A stretch of 64,000 bases of DNA from Psychromonas sp030397575 (GCF_046250175.1 NZ_CP176468.1), one strand, 5' to 3'; positions 18,490-28,009 are shown, counted from the first letter of the stretch. Notes: generated from the letters alone by a model not told the origin. Made by a program: numbers and translations.

Positions 18490-19140
18490 ATGACAACATT
18501 AAGAGAACAAACTGATGCTAAAATTGCAGCAGGCCGTAAAGGTAACCCTGAATTTATGAGAGGGATTGATGACGTTATCAAGGAAGCTAAATCATTCAAA
18601 GAAGGTAGTAATGCACTCAAACTAGGGGATAAAGCACCGCGTTTTACCTTACCAAACCAGCAAGGAAAATTAACCTCATTAGATGACTTATTAGCAAAAG
18701 GCCCGGTTATTGTTACTTTTTATCGTGGTAGTTGGTGCCCTTACTGTAACCTGCAATTAAGAGCCTTACAGTCACGTTTAGAACAAATCAATGGACTGGG
18801 AGCTCAATTAGTAGCCATCAGTCCAGAAGTACCTGATAACTCATTAACTAAAAATGAGATCAATGAAATGACTTTCGAAGTATTGTCAGATCAAAATGCA
18901 GATGTTGCAGCACAATTTGGTGTAGCGTGGAAAGTACCAGACTTTGTATTAGAACATATGAAGGTTGATCGTCATCTAGACATTGAAAAAATCAATAACG
19001 GTAACGCTAATATCATGCCGATCCCAGCAACCTATATATTAGATAAAGAAGGCACTGCAGTATGGCGTTTTGTAGACGTTGATTACCGCGTTCGCTCTGA
19101 GCCAGAAGATATTATTAATGAGCTAAAAAAACTAGCGTAA
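18490..19140 (+). CDS. peroxiredoxin-like (AhpC/TSA) thioredoxin-fold protein
   Basis: A 216-residue thioredoxin-fold protein of the peroxiredoxin-like group. The redox motif is FYRGSWCPYCNLQLRALQ, with cysteines at 83 and 86 in a CPYC arrangement instead of the single peroxidatic Cys of typical peroxiredoxins. LGDKAPRFTLPNQQGK is the usual entry to the fold. It probably reduces peroxides or disulfides in the cytoplasm; there is no signal peptide. AGGAAAAAAAG precedes the ATG. Single gene. Confidence 0.87.
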   Translation: MTTLREQTDAKIAAGRKGNPEFMRGIDDVIKEAKSFKEGSNALKLGDKAPRFTLPNQQGKLTSLDDLLAKGPVIVTFYRGSWCPYCNLQLRALQSRLEQINGLGAQLVAISPEVPDNSLTKNEINEMTFEVLSDQNADVAAQFGVAWKVPDFVLEHMKVDRHLDIEKINNGNANIMPIPATYILDKEGTAVWRFVDVDYRVRSEPEDIINELKKLA

Positions 19141-19224
19141 TCCTATTTTCCAGTTAACTTTACTTGGCATTGTAAAAATAGTCAGCCTCCCCCGCTGACT
19201 ACTTTTAATGCCACTTTTAAAATA

Positions 19225-19899
19225 CTAACGCGGAGGGTCAACTCGGTCAGTAACCGAAGTATTCACCCTGAACCAACCAGCAATAGAATATCGATCACGG
19301 TTCGCAGCCAGTACCTCATGTGGAAACTCTTCACTAAGAAAAGCCACAATAGTCCCCATTAATGGCACGACTTTTGTACCAACTTGGTCATGTTGATCCT
19401 GATATAACACTAATTCACCGCCATCGTTTGGCAGCCAGTGACTGTTAAAGTAAACAATCAATGATAAAACACGATTCGACTCACCTTTAAATGCATCATA
19501 ATGGCGTTTGTAATAATCACCAGGGCTGTAATGAGCAAAGTGACTTTCAAATGAGAATAAACCTAAAAACAAACGACGATTTAAATAACTTTGTAATCCT
19601 GCAACCCAGTTTAACCAATCTTTTCCAGCTTCGGTTTCACCTGTGATCCAACTAATTGCATCGGTTCTCACAAATTCATTTTTTAAATACTCTTTACCAC
19701 GCCCTATTCCAGCATTTTTAAATTTATCTGCTTCCATCAGTTGTTGGTGAGTAAACAACGTTTCAGTTAATGCTTCAGGTAATGCAGTTGGTAGAATACT
19801 GTAACCATTGGATTCAATTCCCTGTGCAATTAATGCAAATAAAGAATCATCATTAAAGTTATTTTCAGAAAACTGACTGACATTTTTTAACGCTAACAA
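19225..19899 (-). CDS. 2OG-Fe(II) oxygenase (prolyl-4-hydroxylase type)
   Basis: A 224-residue iron and 2-oxoglutarate dependent oxygenase. The facial triad is visible: H133 and D135 in HYDAFKG and H194 in FPHEV, with R203 as the likely 2-oxoglutarate anchor. The surrounding pattern HYSPGDYYKRHYD and GGELVLY resembles bacterial relatives of prolyl 4-hydroxylase/SM-20. The substrate is unknown; a protein residue such as proline is plausible by family. Single gene. Confidence 0.85.
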   Translation of the reverse strand: MLALKNVSQFSENNFNDDSLFALIAQGIESNGYSILPTALPEALTETLFTHQQLMEADKFKNAGIGRGKEYLKNEFVRTDAISWITGETEAGKDWLNWVAGLQSYLNRRLFLGLFSFESHFAHYSPGDYYKRHYDAFKGESNRVLSLIVYFNSHWLPNDGGELVLYQDQHDQVGTKVVPLMGTIVAFLSEEFPHEVLAANRDRYSIAGWFRVNTSVTDRVDPPR

Positions 19900-20221
19900 A
19901 GCGGTGCCCTTATTAAATAAATGAATAACACCAGTTACACTAATTAACTGGTCTATTTTACTTGTTAAAATAATGCTAGCTAAAACGTATTGTCGATTTA
20001 ATTAAGCTAACAACACTGCGTCTTTGATTGGAGAGAATAAAAAGGTCTCTTTTTATCGCGATAAGGAGTGAATGCGAATAGTGCCAGTTTTTTTGAAAAA
20101 GAAAAGTATTTAATGATGATCAGTCATACTGAATGATTTGCAGAACTAATCATCATTGAGACTAGTGTGATGCATATGGATAAGGGCTCTGTTACCTCAA
20201 TTTTGAACAATAAGGGACCTA
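19900..20221. other. intergenic region, 322 bases
   Basis: The region upstream of the 2OG oxygenase and downstream of the hemerythrin gene. It is AT-rich, with a 9-base inverted repeat AATGATGAT (20112-20120) and ATCATCATT (20149-20157) enclosing 28 bases. There is no T-tract after it, so a terminator role is doubtful. No gene seen. Confidence 0.45.
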
Positions 20222-20770
20222 CTAATTAACAGTATTACTATTAATATATTCGGATAAGGTTTTAAAGCGATCACTGATACTGTCACCAAACAATGGATCA
20301 CTATATTCTTTTTGTTTCCATTGTAAACTTAAATGCGCCCAATCATCAGGGGTAAGACTCGCTTGGATTGCGGGCAATATAGATAACTCTTCATAACTTA
20401 AATGCTGTTTTTGTTTATTAACAAAAGTTTCAAGCTTTTCTATAAAAATATCTTTAGGGATAATCGCATCTAGTAATATCATACTTAACATATCGTCTAG
20501 CTCCGTTGTTAACTCACTTAATTGCTGGTGGTCTTCTTCCAAACGATTGGCTACTTGATCTGATACCACTCTGTATTTTAAGTAATAAGCGTAGATCAGA
20601 TCTTCCATTGGGTGATGATATTTATCTGCGTAACTTTTAAGATAATCGGTAATCGATTTTAATAATTGATAATCAATATTGCCATCAATCTTTAGCATCG
20701 CTACCTTATTCTCAACCACCTTCAATAACTGCATAATATTAATATGATCTTTATGAATACGATTAATCAT
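20222..20770 (-). CDS. hemerythrin-domain protein
   Basis: A 182-residue, mostly helical protein. Histidine and glutamate ligands of the hemerythrin four-helix bundle are visible in order: HKDH near the N-terminus, KYHHPMEDLIY, EEDHQQL and KQHLSYEE. The family binds a di-iron centre and senses or handles oxygen, nitric oxide or iron. The last 40 residues extend beyond the usual bundle. Between the oxygenase and ung; no clear operon partner. Confidence 0.85.
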   Translation of the reverse strand: MINRIHKDHINIMQLLKVVENKVAMLKIDGNIDYQLLKSITDYLKSYADKYHHPMEDLIYAYYLKYRVVSDQVANRLEEDHQQLSELTTELDDMLSMILLDAIIPKDIFIEKLETFVNKQKQHLSYEELSILPAIQASLTPDDWAHLSLQWKQKEYSDPLFGDSISDRFKTLSEYINSNTVN

Positions 20771-20877
20771 GTCACTTCACCTGTTAATGAATGTATTGAT
20801 AAATAATAAACACATTGACGGAGTTAACTTATGCGCCACATCAATAAATAATCGATTAAAAAACCAACAACCAATTT

Positions 20878-21528
20878 TTACCAATTAATAGGCTTTTTAT
20901 TTTGATCAGATAATAACTTATTAGTTTGTGAAAAATGTTTACAGCCAAAAAATCCACGATAAGCTGATAAAGGTGATGGATGAACAGCGGTTAATACATG
21001 GTGTTTTTGTTGATCAATCATGCTCGACTTTTTAATCGCATGGCTTCCCCATAATAAAAAAACCACGCCTTCAGTTTGTTCATTGATATGCTGTATTACA
21101 TTATCTGTAAATATTTCCCAACCTTGCTTTGCATGGCTACCCGCATTGGACTCTTCTACCGTTAACACGGTATTCAATAACAATACACCTTGTGTTGCCC
21201 AATGGCTCAAATCACCGTCACTTGGTAGTTCATCCCAAGCAAGGTCATCGGCCAACTCTTTGTATATATTACGTAAAGAAGGCGGTAGTTTAATACCGGG
21301 CTTAACAGAAAAACTTAGACCATGCGCTTGCCCTGCTCCGTGATAAGGATCCTGACCTAGAATAACTACTTTAACCTTGTCTAAGTCAGTTAATAAAAAA
21401 GCATTAAAACGATCTTTTTCAGATGGATAAATGGTTTTTCCCTGGTCAACTTGTTGATCAATAAATCGCTGTAGTTTATTGAAGTAAGTTTGCTGTTGTT
21501 GTTCTGCTATAAAATCTGACCAAGACAT
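20878..21528 (-). CDS. ung: Ung, uracil-DNA glycosylase
   Basis: It removes uracil from DNA in base excision repair. The 216 residues contain the catalytic water-activating motif GQDPYHGAGQAHGLSFSV, LLNTVLTVE, and the C-terminal HPSPLSAYRGF loop with the catalytic histidine. ATG 21528 is chosen because AGG sits 5 bases upstream; a GTG at 21534 would put that AGG too close. Divergent from grcA, a neighbour relation shared with other gammaproteobacteria. Confidence 0.96.
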   Translation of the reverse strand: MSWSDFIAEQQQQTYFNKLQRFIDQQVDQGKTIYPSEKDRFNAFLLTDLDKVKVVILGQDPYHGAGQAHGLSFSVKPGIKLPPSLRNIYKELADDLAWDELPSDGDLSHWATQGVLLLNTVLTVEESNAGSHAKQGWEIFTDNVIQHINEQTEGVVFLLWGSHAIKKSSMIDQQKHHVLTAVHPSPLSAYRGFFGCKHFSQTNKLLSDQNKKPINW

Positions 21529-21658
21529 AATCACCTGCTGTTTATCTAAATGTTATAAGCACAATATAACATATAAGCTATTGTTAAATATTAACTTTAT
21601 TTGTTCACATTTAAATAACATAAGATTTTTATAAAAAACAAACAGTTAGTAAACTTCC

Positions 21659-21672
21659 TTGATGCAGCTCAA
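21659..21672 (+). promoter_or_regulatory. candidate FNR-type site upstream of grcA
   Basis: TTGATGCAGCTCAA matches the FNR consensus TTGAT-N4-ATCAA at 9 of 10 positions. It is centred about 85 bases before the expected transcription start of grcA. grcA (yfiD) is FNR-activated in E. coli, which supports the reading. It could also bind CRP weakly. Confidence 0.5.
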
Positions 21673-21713
21673 TTTACATACAAATAATCCTTAAATAAAG
21701 TAGGTGAATAGTG

Positions 21714-21743
21714 TTGTACATCCCTTAAAACCAGCCCTATAAT
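21714..21743 (+). promoter_or_regulatory. candidate grcA promoter
   Basis: TTGTAC at 21714-21719 and a perfect TATAAT at 21738-21743 with an 18-base spacer. The start of grcA lies 81 bases downstream of the -10 box, leaving a leader of roughly 75 bases. Confidence 0.55.
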
Positions 21744-21823
21744 CATTAATAGATTAATTAATCAGCAGTTATGAACAGTAAATTTAACTGGCATATTCAT
21801 TAAACAAAATTAAGGGAAATATT

Positions 21824-22204
21824 ATGGCTTTAGGTATCCAAATTACACAAGCAGATAACGCGGCATTATTAAATTCATTCTGGTTATTAGATCAAGAAAA
21901 TGCACAAGCTCGTTGCCTATGTGTAAAAGATAATACATATGCAGAAGATCAAATTATATCTTTGGCTGAACTAGGTGATATTCAATACAAAGAAGTAGCT
22001 ATTGAAGCGCCAGCAGCGCAGGAAGGTGGTCAACACTTAAACGTTAATGTATTACGCCGTGAAACATTAGAAGATGCGATTAAGCACCCTGAAAAATACC
22101 CGCAATTAACCATTCGCGTATCAGGTTATGCAGTGCGCTTCAACTCATTAACACCAGAGCAACAGCAAGATGTATTAACGCGTACTTTTACTGAAAGTTT
22201 ATAA
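21824..22204 (+). CDS. grcA: GrcA, autonomous glycyl radical cofactor
   Basis: A 126-residue spare part for oxygen-damaged pyruvate formate-lyase. It resembles the C-terminus of PFL and carries the radical glycine in RVSGYAVRFNSL. The region LNVNVLRRETLEDAIKHPEKYP is also PFL-like. Good ribosome-binding site (AAGGGAAATATT). Monocistronic, with a probable anaerobic promoter upstream and a terminator at 22263-22300. Confidence 0.95.
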   Translation: MALGIQITQADNAALLNSFWLLDQENAQARCLCVKDNTYAEDQIISLAELGDIQYKEVAIEAPAAQEGGQHLNVNVLRRETLEDAIKHPEKYPQLTIRVSGYAVRFNSLTPEQQQDVLTRTFTESL

Positions 22205-22262
22205 GTTCTACCCCCTAAAAGTGGGCTAACATGCTCTTTTAACACTAAATACATCACTTTCT

Positions 22263-22300
22263 AACAGCCTAACAATGCTTACTTATTAGGCTGTTTATTT
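22263..22300 (+). terminator. rho-independent terminator after grcA
   Basis: A perfect 10-base inverted repeat, AACAGCCTAA (22263-22272) and TTAGGCTGTT (22286-22295), with a 13-base loop, followed by TATTT. It lies 58 bases after the grcA stop. Confidence 0.7.
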
Positions 22301-22384
22301 CCACTTCCCCCTGGTACTTAACATCCATTCGAGTAACCAAAAAACTGTTTAAAAGTTAAAAGCAAGTGACAGTAACCTGTTTAA

Positions 22385-24676
22385 TCAATGGTTAACTGTA
22401 TCAATTAACTTATCTAACTCCTTTGCAGGAATCGGTTTGCTGAAATAGAAACCTTGGAAGATGGCTAAACCAAGTTCGGTCAACAAATCCAATTGTTCTT
22501 TTTTTTCAACACCTTCAGTGACAACTTTTAAGTTAAAGTTATCAGCCAGATTAACAATAGACTTAACCATCATTAATGCATTTTTGTCATTATGAATATC
22601 TTTCATAAAAGAGCGGTCAATTTTAATTTCATCTATAGGCAGGTCTCTTAAGTAGCTTAGGGATGAGAAGCCAGTACCAAAGTCATCTAACGAAACTGAA
22701 ATACCAATGGCTTTAAGTTTATTCAACTTATTTGTGGCAGCTTTAATATCCTTAAGAAAAATAGACTCCGTGACTTCCATAATTAATTTGCTAGCATCAA
22801 TATGATAAAGGTTAACAACCTCGATAATCTTCTCAGCAAAATCTTTTTGCCAAATTTGTTTTGCACTTAAATTCACCGCAATAGTTAACGCCGCTGTGCT
22901 TGGTGAAGCTTGCCACTTTTGCAATTGTTTACAAGCTTGTTCAAGTACTTCCATACCAATAGGGACAATTAAATTGCTCTCTTCAGCCATATTAATAAAA
23001 TCATAAGGAAGTAATAAGCCTAGAGTAGGATGTTGCCAACGGACCAGTGCTTCTGCTCCGATAATTTTATGCTCGTTAGAGTATTTAGGTTGTAAATAAA
23101 TACAAAATTCATGATCATCGATAGATTGACGCATCGCTTTTTGTAATTCACCGCTATGATTTAAGTCATGTTGTGTCTGTGGATCTAGAATGACAGCTTC
23201 GTTACCACCGTTAGCTTTTGCTCTATATAACGCCATATCTGCTAGCTGCAATACTTTATTTTCATGAAGCTCATTGGAGTTAAAAATAACCCCCCCCATG
23301 CTTGCCGTTACTTCATATTCGATGTCAATATCTTGCAAATCACTCTTCAAGGAAACCGCTTCAGACAACACCTTTATTAATTGATTAGCATAATTAGTCG
23401 TATAAGCAGTTGCGGCATTTAAGTGCCTTTCGATAAGCGGGAGAATTACCACAAACTCATCTCCCCCAAACCGAGAGATTAGTTCATTGCCCTGTCTATT
23501 GCGTAATAGCTTTTCAGCTATAATCGACAAAAGCTTATCCCCCATATAGTGCCCATAACTATCGTTGAGCAACTTAAACTTATCGATATCTAGAAATAGT
23601 AAGGCGCTATACCTATTTTGTTGCTGACTCTGTTTTACAGTCTCATGTAAATGCAATTCAAACTGAGTACGGTTGTACAATCCGGTTAACTGGTCGTGAT
23701 AAGCTAACTCATGAATTCGTTGCTGATTAAGTTTTTCTTGGGTTATATCAAGCGCAAGTCCAACGACCAGGGTGGGGTTATTATCTTTATCTCGCTCAGC
23801 AATCCGACCTCGATCCCATATCCAAACAATTTTGCCGTCAGGTCGTTTTAAACGATATTTAATATTTAAAGTAATATCATCAGTCAATAATGCCGTAATC
23901 GCATCAAATACTGCGGCTTTGTCCTCTTCAAGAATACATTTTTCATATTCCTCAAAGGTTTGTTGATCTCCGTAAAGACCAGACATCTCTTCCCAGTTTT
24001 CGTTATAGGCCACTTCACCCGTTTGTGGATTCCACTCCCATAAACCTTCCTCCGACACACCTAGAACATGTTGCAATCGAGATTTATTTTTTTCTGACTC
24101 CTCTTTTAATTGGATAATATCAGTGACATCTTTTGAAATAACAAATAATCGTAATTGATTTTTTGTATTGTAAAATGGAATTTTAATAGAATGGAAATGG
24201 TGAGTTTTATTTTCTTTAATATCCATAGAAACATCAAAAGTTTCTACTGTTTCAAATTTCTTTAATACTGACTTTGTATTGTTTAAAATAGCTTCAGATT
24301 GCTCAAGGTTACCAGTGAAATCATGATCAATTTTACCAACTAACTCTGATTCAGTAGTCCCGTAAAGTTCAGCAACGCTCTTATTACCATAAACAAAACG
24401 CCCCTCCTCATCCTTTATCACCACAAAATCAGTGATATTCTGAAGTATATTATTGACGACTTTAAGAGATAAACGATGCTGTTGCTCATCAAGCAATAGC
24501 ATACAAAATAGACTAGCTAATATGACGGTGAACAGTATCAAAATACTTGGTAGCTGACCAAACTGCACAGAGAAATAAAGGTGGATCAAAATGATAAGAA
24601 CTGATGCTATACAAGTGATAACCAACACCCAAATGTACTTTTTTGTTGTAGATGCCGATTCTACAATATCAGACAT
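22385..24676 (-). CDS. PAS-PAS-GGDEF-EAL cyclic-di-GMP protein, membrane-bound
   Basis: A 763-residue signalling protein. Two membrane segments (about 14-35 and 43-62) are followed by two PAS domains (about 75-195 and 200-325), a GGDEF domain with intact RFGGDEFVVILP, and an EAL domain with EALVRWQHP and DDFGTGFSSLSYL. Both catalytic motifs look complete, so it may make and degrade cyclic-di-GMP; one activity often dominates in such proteins. ATG 24676 is preferred with AGGT next to it; an in-frame start at 24775 adds 33 residues without membrane topology sense. Single gene. Confidence 0.9.
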   Translation of the reverse strand: MSDIVESASTTKKYIWVLVITCIASVLIILIHLYFSVQFGQLPSILILFTVILASLFCMLLLDEQQHRLSLKVVNNILQNITDFVVIKDEEGRFVYGNKSVAELYGTTESELVGKIDHDFTGNLEQSEAILNNTKSVLKKFETVETFDVSMDIKENKTHHFHSIKIPFYNTKNQLRLFVISKDVTDIIQLKEESEKNKSRLQHVLGVSEEGLWEWNPQTGEVAYNENWEEMSGLYGDQQTFEEYEKCILEEDKAAVFDAITALLTDDITLNIKYRLKRPDGKIVWIWDRGRIAERDKDNNPTLVVGLALDITQEKLNQQRIHELAYHDQLTGLYNRTQFELHLHETVKQSQQQNRYSALLFLDIDKFKLLNDSYGHYMGDKLLSIIAEKLLRNRQGNELISRFGGDEFVVILPLIERHLNAATAYTTNYANQLIKVLSEAVSLKSDLQDIDIEYEVTASMGGVIFNSNELHENKVLQLADMALYRAKANGGNEAVILDPQTQHDLNHSGELQKAMRQSIDDHEFCIYLQPKYSNEHKIIGAEALVRWQHPTLGLLLPYDFINMAEESNLIVPIGMEVLEQACKQLQKWQASPSTAALTIAVNLSAKQIWQKDFAEKIIEVVNLYHIDASKLIMEVTESIFLKDIKAATNKLNKLKAIGISVSLDDFGTGFSSLSYLRDLPIDEIKIDRSFMKDIHNDKNALMMVKSIVNLADNFNLKVVTEGVEKKEQLDLLTELGLAIFQGFYFSKPIPAKELDKLIDTVNH

Positions 24677-25014
24677 ACCTATTTCCCTATAACATATGTA
24701 CTTTAACTTCACATAATAATCATACTTACAACAAAAAAGTACTAATTTTTGAGTATTAAGGTTAAAAGATAGCATTCCATGGATAATTTAGATCAAGGTC
24801 ACGAAATGTAATGCCTTAAATGAAAAACAAAAACTATAATGAAAAAACCATTAACCTCATTAAATTAGTGGATATTGTAACCAAGCATGAAATTGAACAG
24901 TATTAATATTAGTCAACTTTTAGAAGTTGAACAGTAAGAGATTCATTTTGGCAAGTTAATACCCTTGACTTCAAAAAGAGGTATGAGAAAAGACAGTGAA
25001 CGGAGTGTAAAGGC
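24677..25014. other. intergenic region, 338 bases
   Basis: Lies between the PAS-GGDEF-EAL start and the ZIP transporter stop. It contains a 7-base hairpin TCAACTT-TTAG-AAGTTGA (24913-24930) and two copies of TTGAACAGTA (24893-24902 and 24927-24936). No gene and no convincing promoter were found. Confidence 0.45.
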
Positions 25015-25926
25015 TTAACCTAGGGTGGTATCTAATAACATCATTAGCGCAAAACCAATCATCAACCCTATAGTCGCAACTGTTTTATTACCATTACTGT
25101 GTGTTTCTGGAATAACTTCATTGGAAACAACAAACAGCATCGCCGCTCCTGCTAACCCCAAACCAATTGGATACGCGACAATAAATCCCCCAGCTAAACT
25201 CACCCCCAATAATGAACCTAACGGCTCTAATAACCCAGTCGCCATTGCAATCAAAACAGAAAAGCCAGTATTAAAACCAGTGGCGCGTAAGGTTAATGCG
25301 ACGGCCAACCCTTCAGGAATATCTTGTAATGCAATAGCCGTTGTTAGAGGCACACCAACAGACAAGTCACCTTGCGCATAACCAACACCAATCGCCATAC
25401 CTTCAGGGAAATTATGTAATGCAATAGCAAATACAAACAACCAAGCGCGGCTGCAGGCTTCATGTCCTGCACCACAAGGCCCTGTATCCATGTGTTCATG
25501 AGGTACAAATTCATCTAACCCCATCATTAAAGCAACACCAATAATCATACCGAATAATACAATCATGCCCCCTAAGAAAGTACTTCCAGTAAAATCAATA
25601 GCCGCTTCAATACCGGGTAGCAATAATGAAAAAGCAGAAGCAGCTAACATCATGCCAGCAGCAAAACCAAGCATGGCATCAGAGAGTTTGCGCGGGATCT
25701 CTTTAATGAATAATGCAGGTAGGGTCCCAACAGCAGTAGCAACAAACCCAGCAGTACCACCTAATAAAGCATATTTAACATAGGCCTGATTATTCGCATT
25801 AATAGAATGTAAGATCATTAATGTGATTAAAATAACCGAAGCAATCAACGCGAGAATAAGATAGGGATGATTTTTACAGTGTTGTTTAAACCCAGATAAC
25901 CAAGTATCAGGTGCAGTTATATCCAT
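25015..25926 (-). CDS. ZIP family divalent metal transporter
   Basis: An inner-membrane importer for zinc or other divalent metals. The 303 residues contain an N-terminal extra membrane segment (LILALIASVILITLMIL) and then the ZIP core of about seven segments. The paired metal-site motifs are HNFPEGMAIGVG and LQDIPEGLAVAL, with a Cys/His-rich loop (HEHMDTGPCGAGHEACS) between helices. ATG 25926 is chosen because AGGA lies 8 bases upstream; a start at 25965 is possible. It resembles the GufA/ZIP group rather than E. coli ZupT in length. Confidence 0.87.
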   Translation of the reverse strand: MDITAPDTWLSGFKQHCKNHPYLILALIASVILITLMILHSINANNQAYVKYALLGGTAGFVATAVGTLPALFIKEIPRKLSDAMLGFAAGMMLAASAFSLLLPGIEAAIDFTGSTFLGGMIVLFGMIIGVALMMGLDEFVPHEHMDTGPCGAGHEACSRAWLFVFAIALHNFPEGMAIGVGYAQGDLSVGVPLTTAIALQDIPEGLAVALTLRATGFNTGFSVLIAMATGLLEPLGSLLGVSLAGGFIVAYPIGLGLAGAAMLFVVSNEVIPETHSNGNKTVATIGLMIGFALMMLLDTTLG

Positions 25927-26655
25927 AGGAAAGTTCCTCATTTGTGTCATTCTATAGTAATGCACTTATTTAATGTGATGACTATTCTTAATGCATACTA
26001 TCGCACAAGTTAACAATCTATAGGGCATTTAACCTTTTCTTTTAATTTAGTTAATTTAAAAGTGAAAATAGAATTATGTGGTTAGCATGTAATGAACAAC
26101 ATGATTTAAAAATAGTACTATCCGTATTAAACACTAAAATTATAAATAGCTTAACTATCTATCATACCAACTCAAGTCAGCAGATAACTTTCACAAAGAC
26201 GACCGTTGACACCTTTAGGGACTCACTGCGACTTGTTAGTCGCTTAAATATATCCGTAAACAGAAAATAATAACGCTATGAAGGTGGCTTTCGGTTAGCA
26301 ATATTGAGTAAAAAAATTACCTATAACTGCGAAAATACCCTCATTAAATATTTATAAATCAATAAACGTTATAAAATTATGAACAAAATAGTTAAACATC
26401 TTTAAGTGTAAAAAGAAGGTGTAGAAGCTTATAGTTACCCTTTATAGGCTACCTATCACTTTTCAAGTTGATTTGATGAATACAGAGAAACAACTTGCCA
26501 TTATATTCTCAGACTCCATTCCCACGCAAAGCATAGGCACGAGTTACAAGTAATTCCCCATACATTATCAACAAATACTGCGCCATATCAAAACCTCCTT
26601 ACAAAACTCCCGCTAATATCAATACCATCAAGCTATTCCTGAACTAAGGGGTTTT
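25927..26655. other. intergenic region, 729 bases
   Basis: A divergent region between the ZIP and BASS transporter genes. It holds a short hairpin GCGACT-TGTT-AGTCGC (26228-26243) and a REP-like unit (26517-26543, listed separately). A possible 64-codon frame at 26076-26270 has no recognisable similarity or ribosome-binding site and is not called. The remainder is AT-rich. Confidence 0.5.
26517..26543 (+). repeat. REP-like short unit, copy 1
   Basis: CATTCCCACGCAAAGCATAG followed by GCACGAG. It resembles the unit at 27972-27999 and a short dyad type common between genes in marine gammaproteobacteria (CATTCCCACGC ... GTGGGAA). The right arm is degenerate here. Confidence 0.5.
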
Positions 26656-27567
26656 ATGACACCAATTATTGCACAAGCTGTTACTCAAATTATGTTACCT
26701 GTTGTATTAGGGTTGGTAATGTTAGGGATGGGGTTAAGCTTACAAATAAAAGACTTTAAAGCAGTATTAACCGAACCAAAAGCTGCGATGATTGGTTTAT
26801 TACTACAACTACTTTTACTGCCGATATTAGCGCTATTTATTAGTAAAGTTTTTGCACTTAATCAAACGGCGGCAGCTGGGCTATTTTTATTGGCGTTATG
26901 TCCTGGTGGTGCGACTTCAAACTTATTTTCTTTTCTTGCTAAGGGTAACCTCGCCTTAAGTGTTTGCTTAACAAGCCTCGTTAGTATGTTATCACCGCTC
27001 ATTTTACCGATAACCTTTATTGGCTTCATCCATTACAGCGGTAGCGCAGATAACCAACTTTTTGATTTACCTTTGTTACCAGCAATGAAACAACTCGCTG
27101 TTGTCACCTTACTTCCAACAGTAGTTGGTATGAGTATTCGTTATTTTGCCGATAAATGGTCGCAGTCGGCTATTCCTTTGGTTAAAAAGGGATCAACAAT
27201 TGCGATGTTATTAGTGATTACTGCACTTGTTTTGACAAACTTAACGATTATTCCTGCGATGCTTTCTTTACAGGGTGTTGCTGTAGTGACTATGTGTAGT
27301 TTGGCGTTAATCATTGCCTATTTTATGTCAGGCAAGTTGAATGTTAACAACACAGATAGAAAAACTATTGCGATAGAGGTCGGCATTCAAAATGCAGGTA
27401 CTGCGATGATGATTGCCTTCACTATCATGCATCAACCTGCACTGGCGACTATACCTTTACTGTATGGGCTGTTAATGAACATACCTGCGTTTATTTTTGT
27501 GTACTGGCTTTTACTCCTAAATAAAAAGAAAGACAAAGTAATTATGCCACTCGAAATAAGACCTTAG
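26656..27567 (+). CDS. bile acid:sodium symporter (BASS) family transporter
   Basis: A 303-residue membrane protein with nine to ten hydrophobic segments. Typical stretches are LGLVMLGMGLSLQIKDF at the start, LALCPGGATSNLFSFLAKGNLALSV (the sodium-site region), and EVGIQNAGTAMMIAF near the end. Bacterial members transport organic acids or pantoate-like compounds with sodium; the substrate is unknown. AAGGGG precedes the ATG. Single gene. Confidence 0.88.
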   Translation: MTPIIAQAVTQIMLPVVLGLVMLGMGLSLQIKDFKAVLTEPKAAMIGLLLQLLLLPILALFISKVFALNQTAAAGLFLLALCPGGATSNLFSFLAKGNLALSVCLTSLVSMLSPLILPITFIGFIHYSGSADNQLFDLPLLPAMKQLAVVTLLPTVVGMSIRYFADKWSQSAIPLVKKGSTIAMLLVITALVLTNLTIIPAMLSLQGVAVVTMCSLALIIAYFMSGKLNVNNTDRKTIAIEVGIQNAGTAMMIAFTIMHQPALATIPLLYGLLMNIPAFIFVYWLLLLNKKKDKVIMPLEIRP

Positions 27568-28009
27568 TTAACTAGAGACGCATGCGGTTGCAACTTCGCG
27601 CCATTAAACCTTTCCAAGTGATTGCCCATTTTTAATAAAGGTTAGATTAGTTGAGGCTAGCACGGAGATGCACATACGCAGCGCTACCTTAACAATGAAC
27701 AGATGAATTAGATGATCTATTTAAGCGTAGAAAAAACCGATGAAAGTAAGAAGTTGATTGCACTAACTAGTTGTTTTAATTAAACATAAATAACCAAGCT
27801 AGTATTCATTTTAACAAGCATAGATGAGTAGATAATTAGGAAAATTGTTACAAGCATAGGTTTGTCTGCTGACAAAGAGAAAGTAAAATCGCCAACCGTT
27901 GTAGATACTGCTAACAACATTGATGAATATGACGATCAAAAACAAGTAAATCGAGATTAACATTTTAAGTACCACTCCCACGCATAGCATGGGAATGATC
28001 TAAATAACT
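27568..28009. other. intergenic region, 442 bases
   Basis: Between the BASS gene and the 3' end of hrpA. Near its end, an open frame from 27829 to the TAA at 27960 (about 43 codons, no proper start) has a protein-like composition and may be the remnant tail of a lost gene. A REP-like dyad follows at 27972-27999. Nothing else is recognised. Confidence 0.4.
27972..27999 (+). repeat. REP-like dyad, copy 2
   Basis: CCACTCCCACGCATAGCATG followed by GGAATGAT. The arms TCCCA and TGGGA pair around CGCATAGCA. It begins 10 bases after the end of hrpA on the other strand and may act as a 3'-end stabiliser or weak terminator for hrpA. Related to 26517-26543. Confidence 0.55.

Noticed and set aside
26076..26270. 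Possible 64-codon gene upstream of the BASS transporter
   Set aside because: No ribosome-binding site, no recognisable motif and irregular composition; more likely chance in AT-rich DNA.
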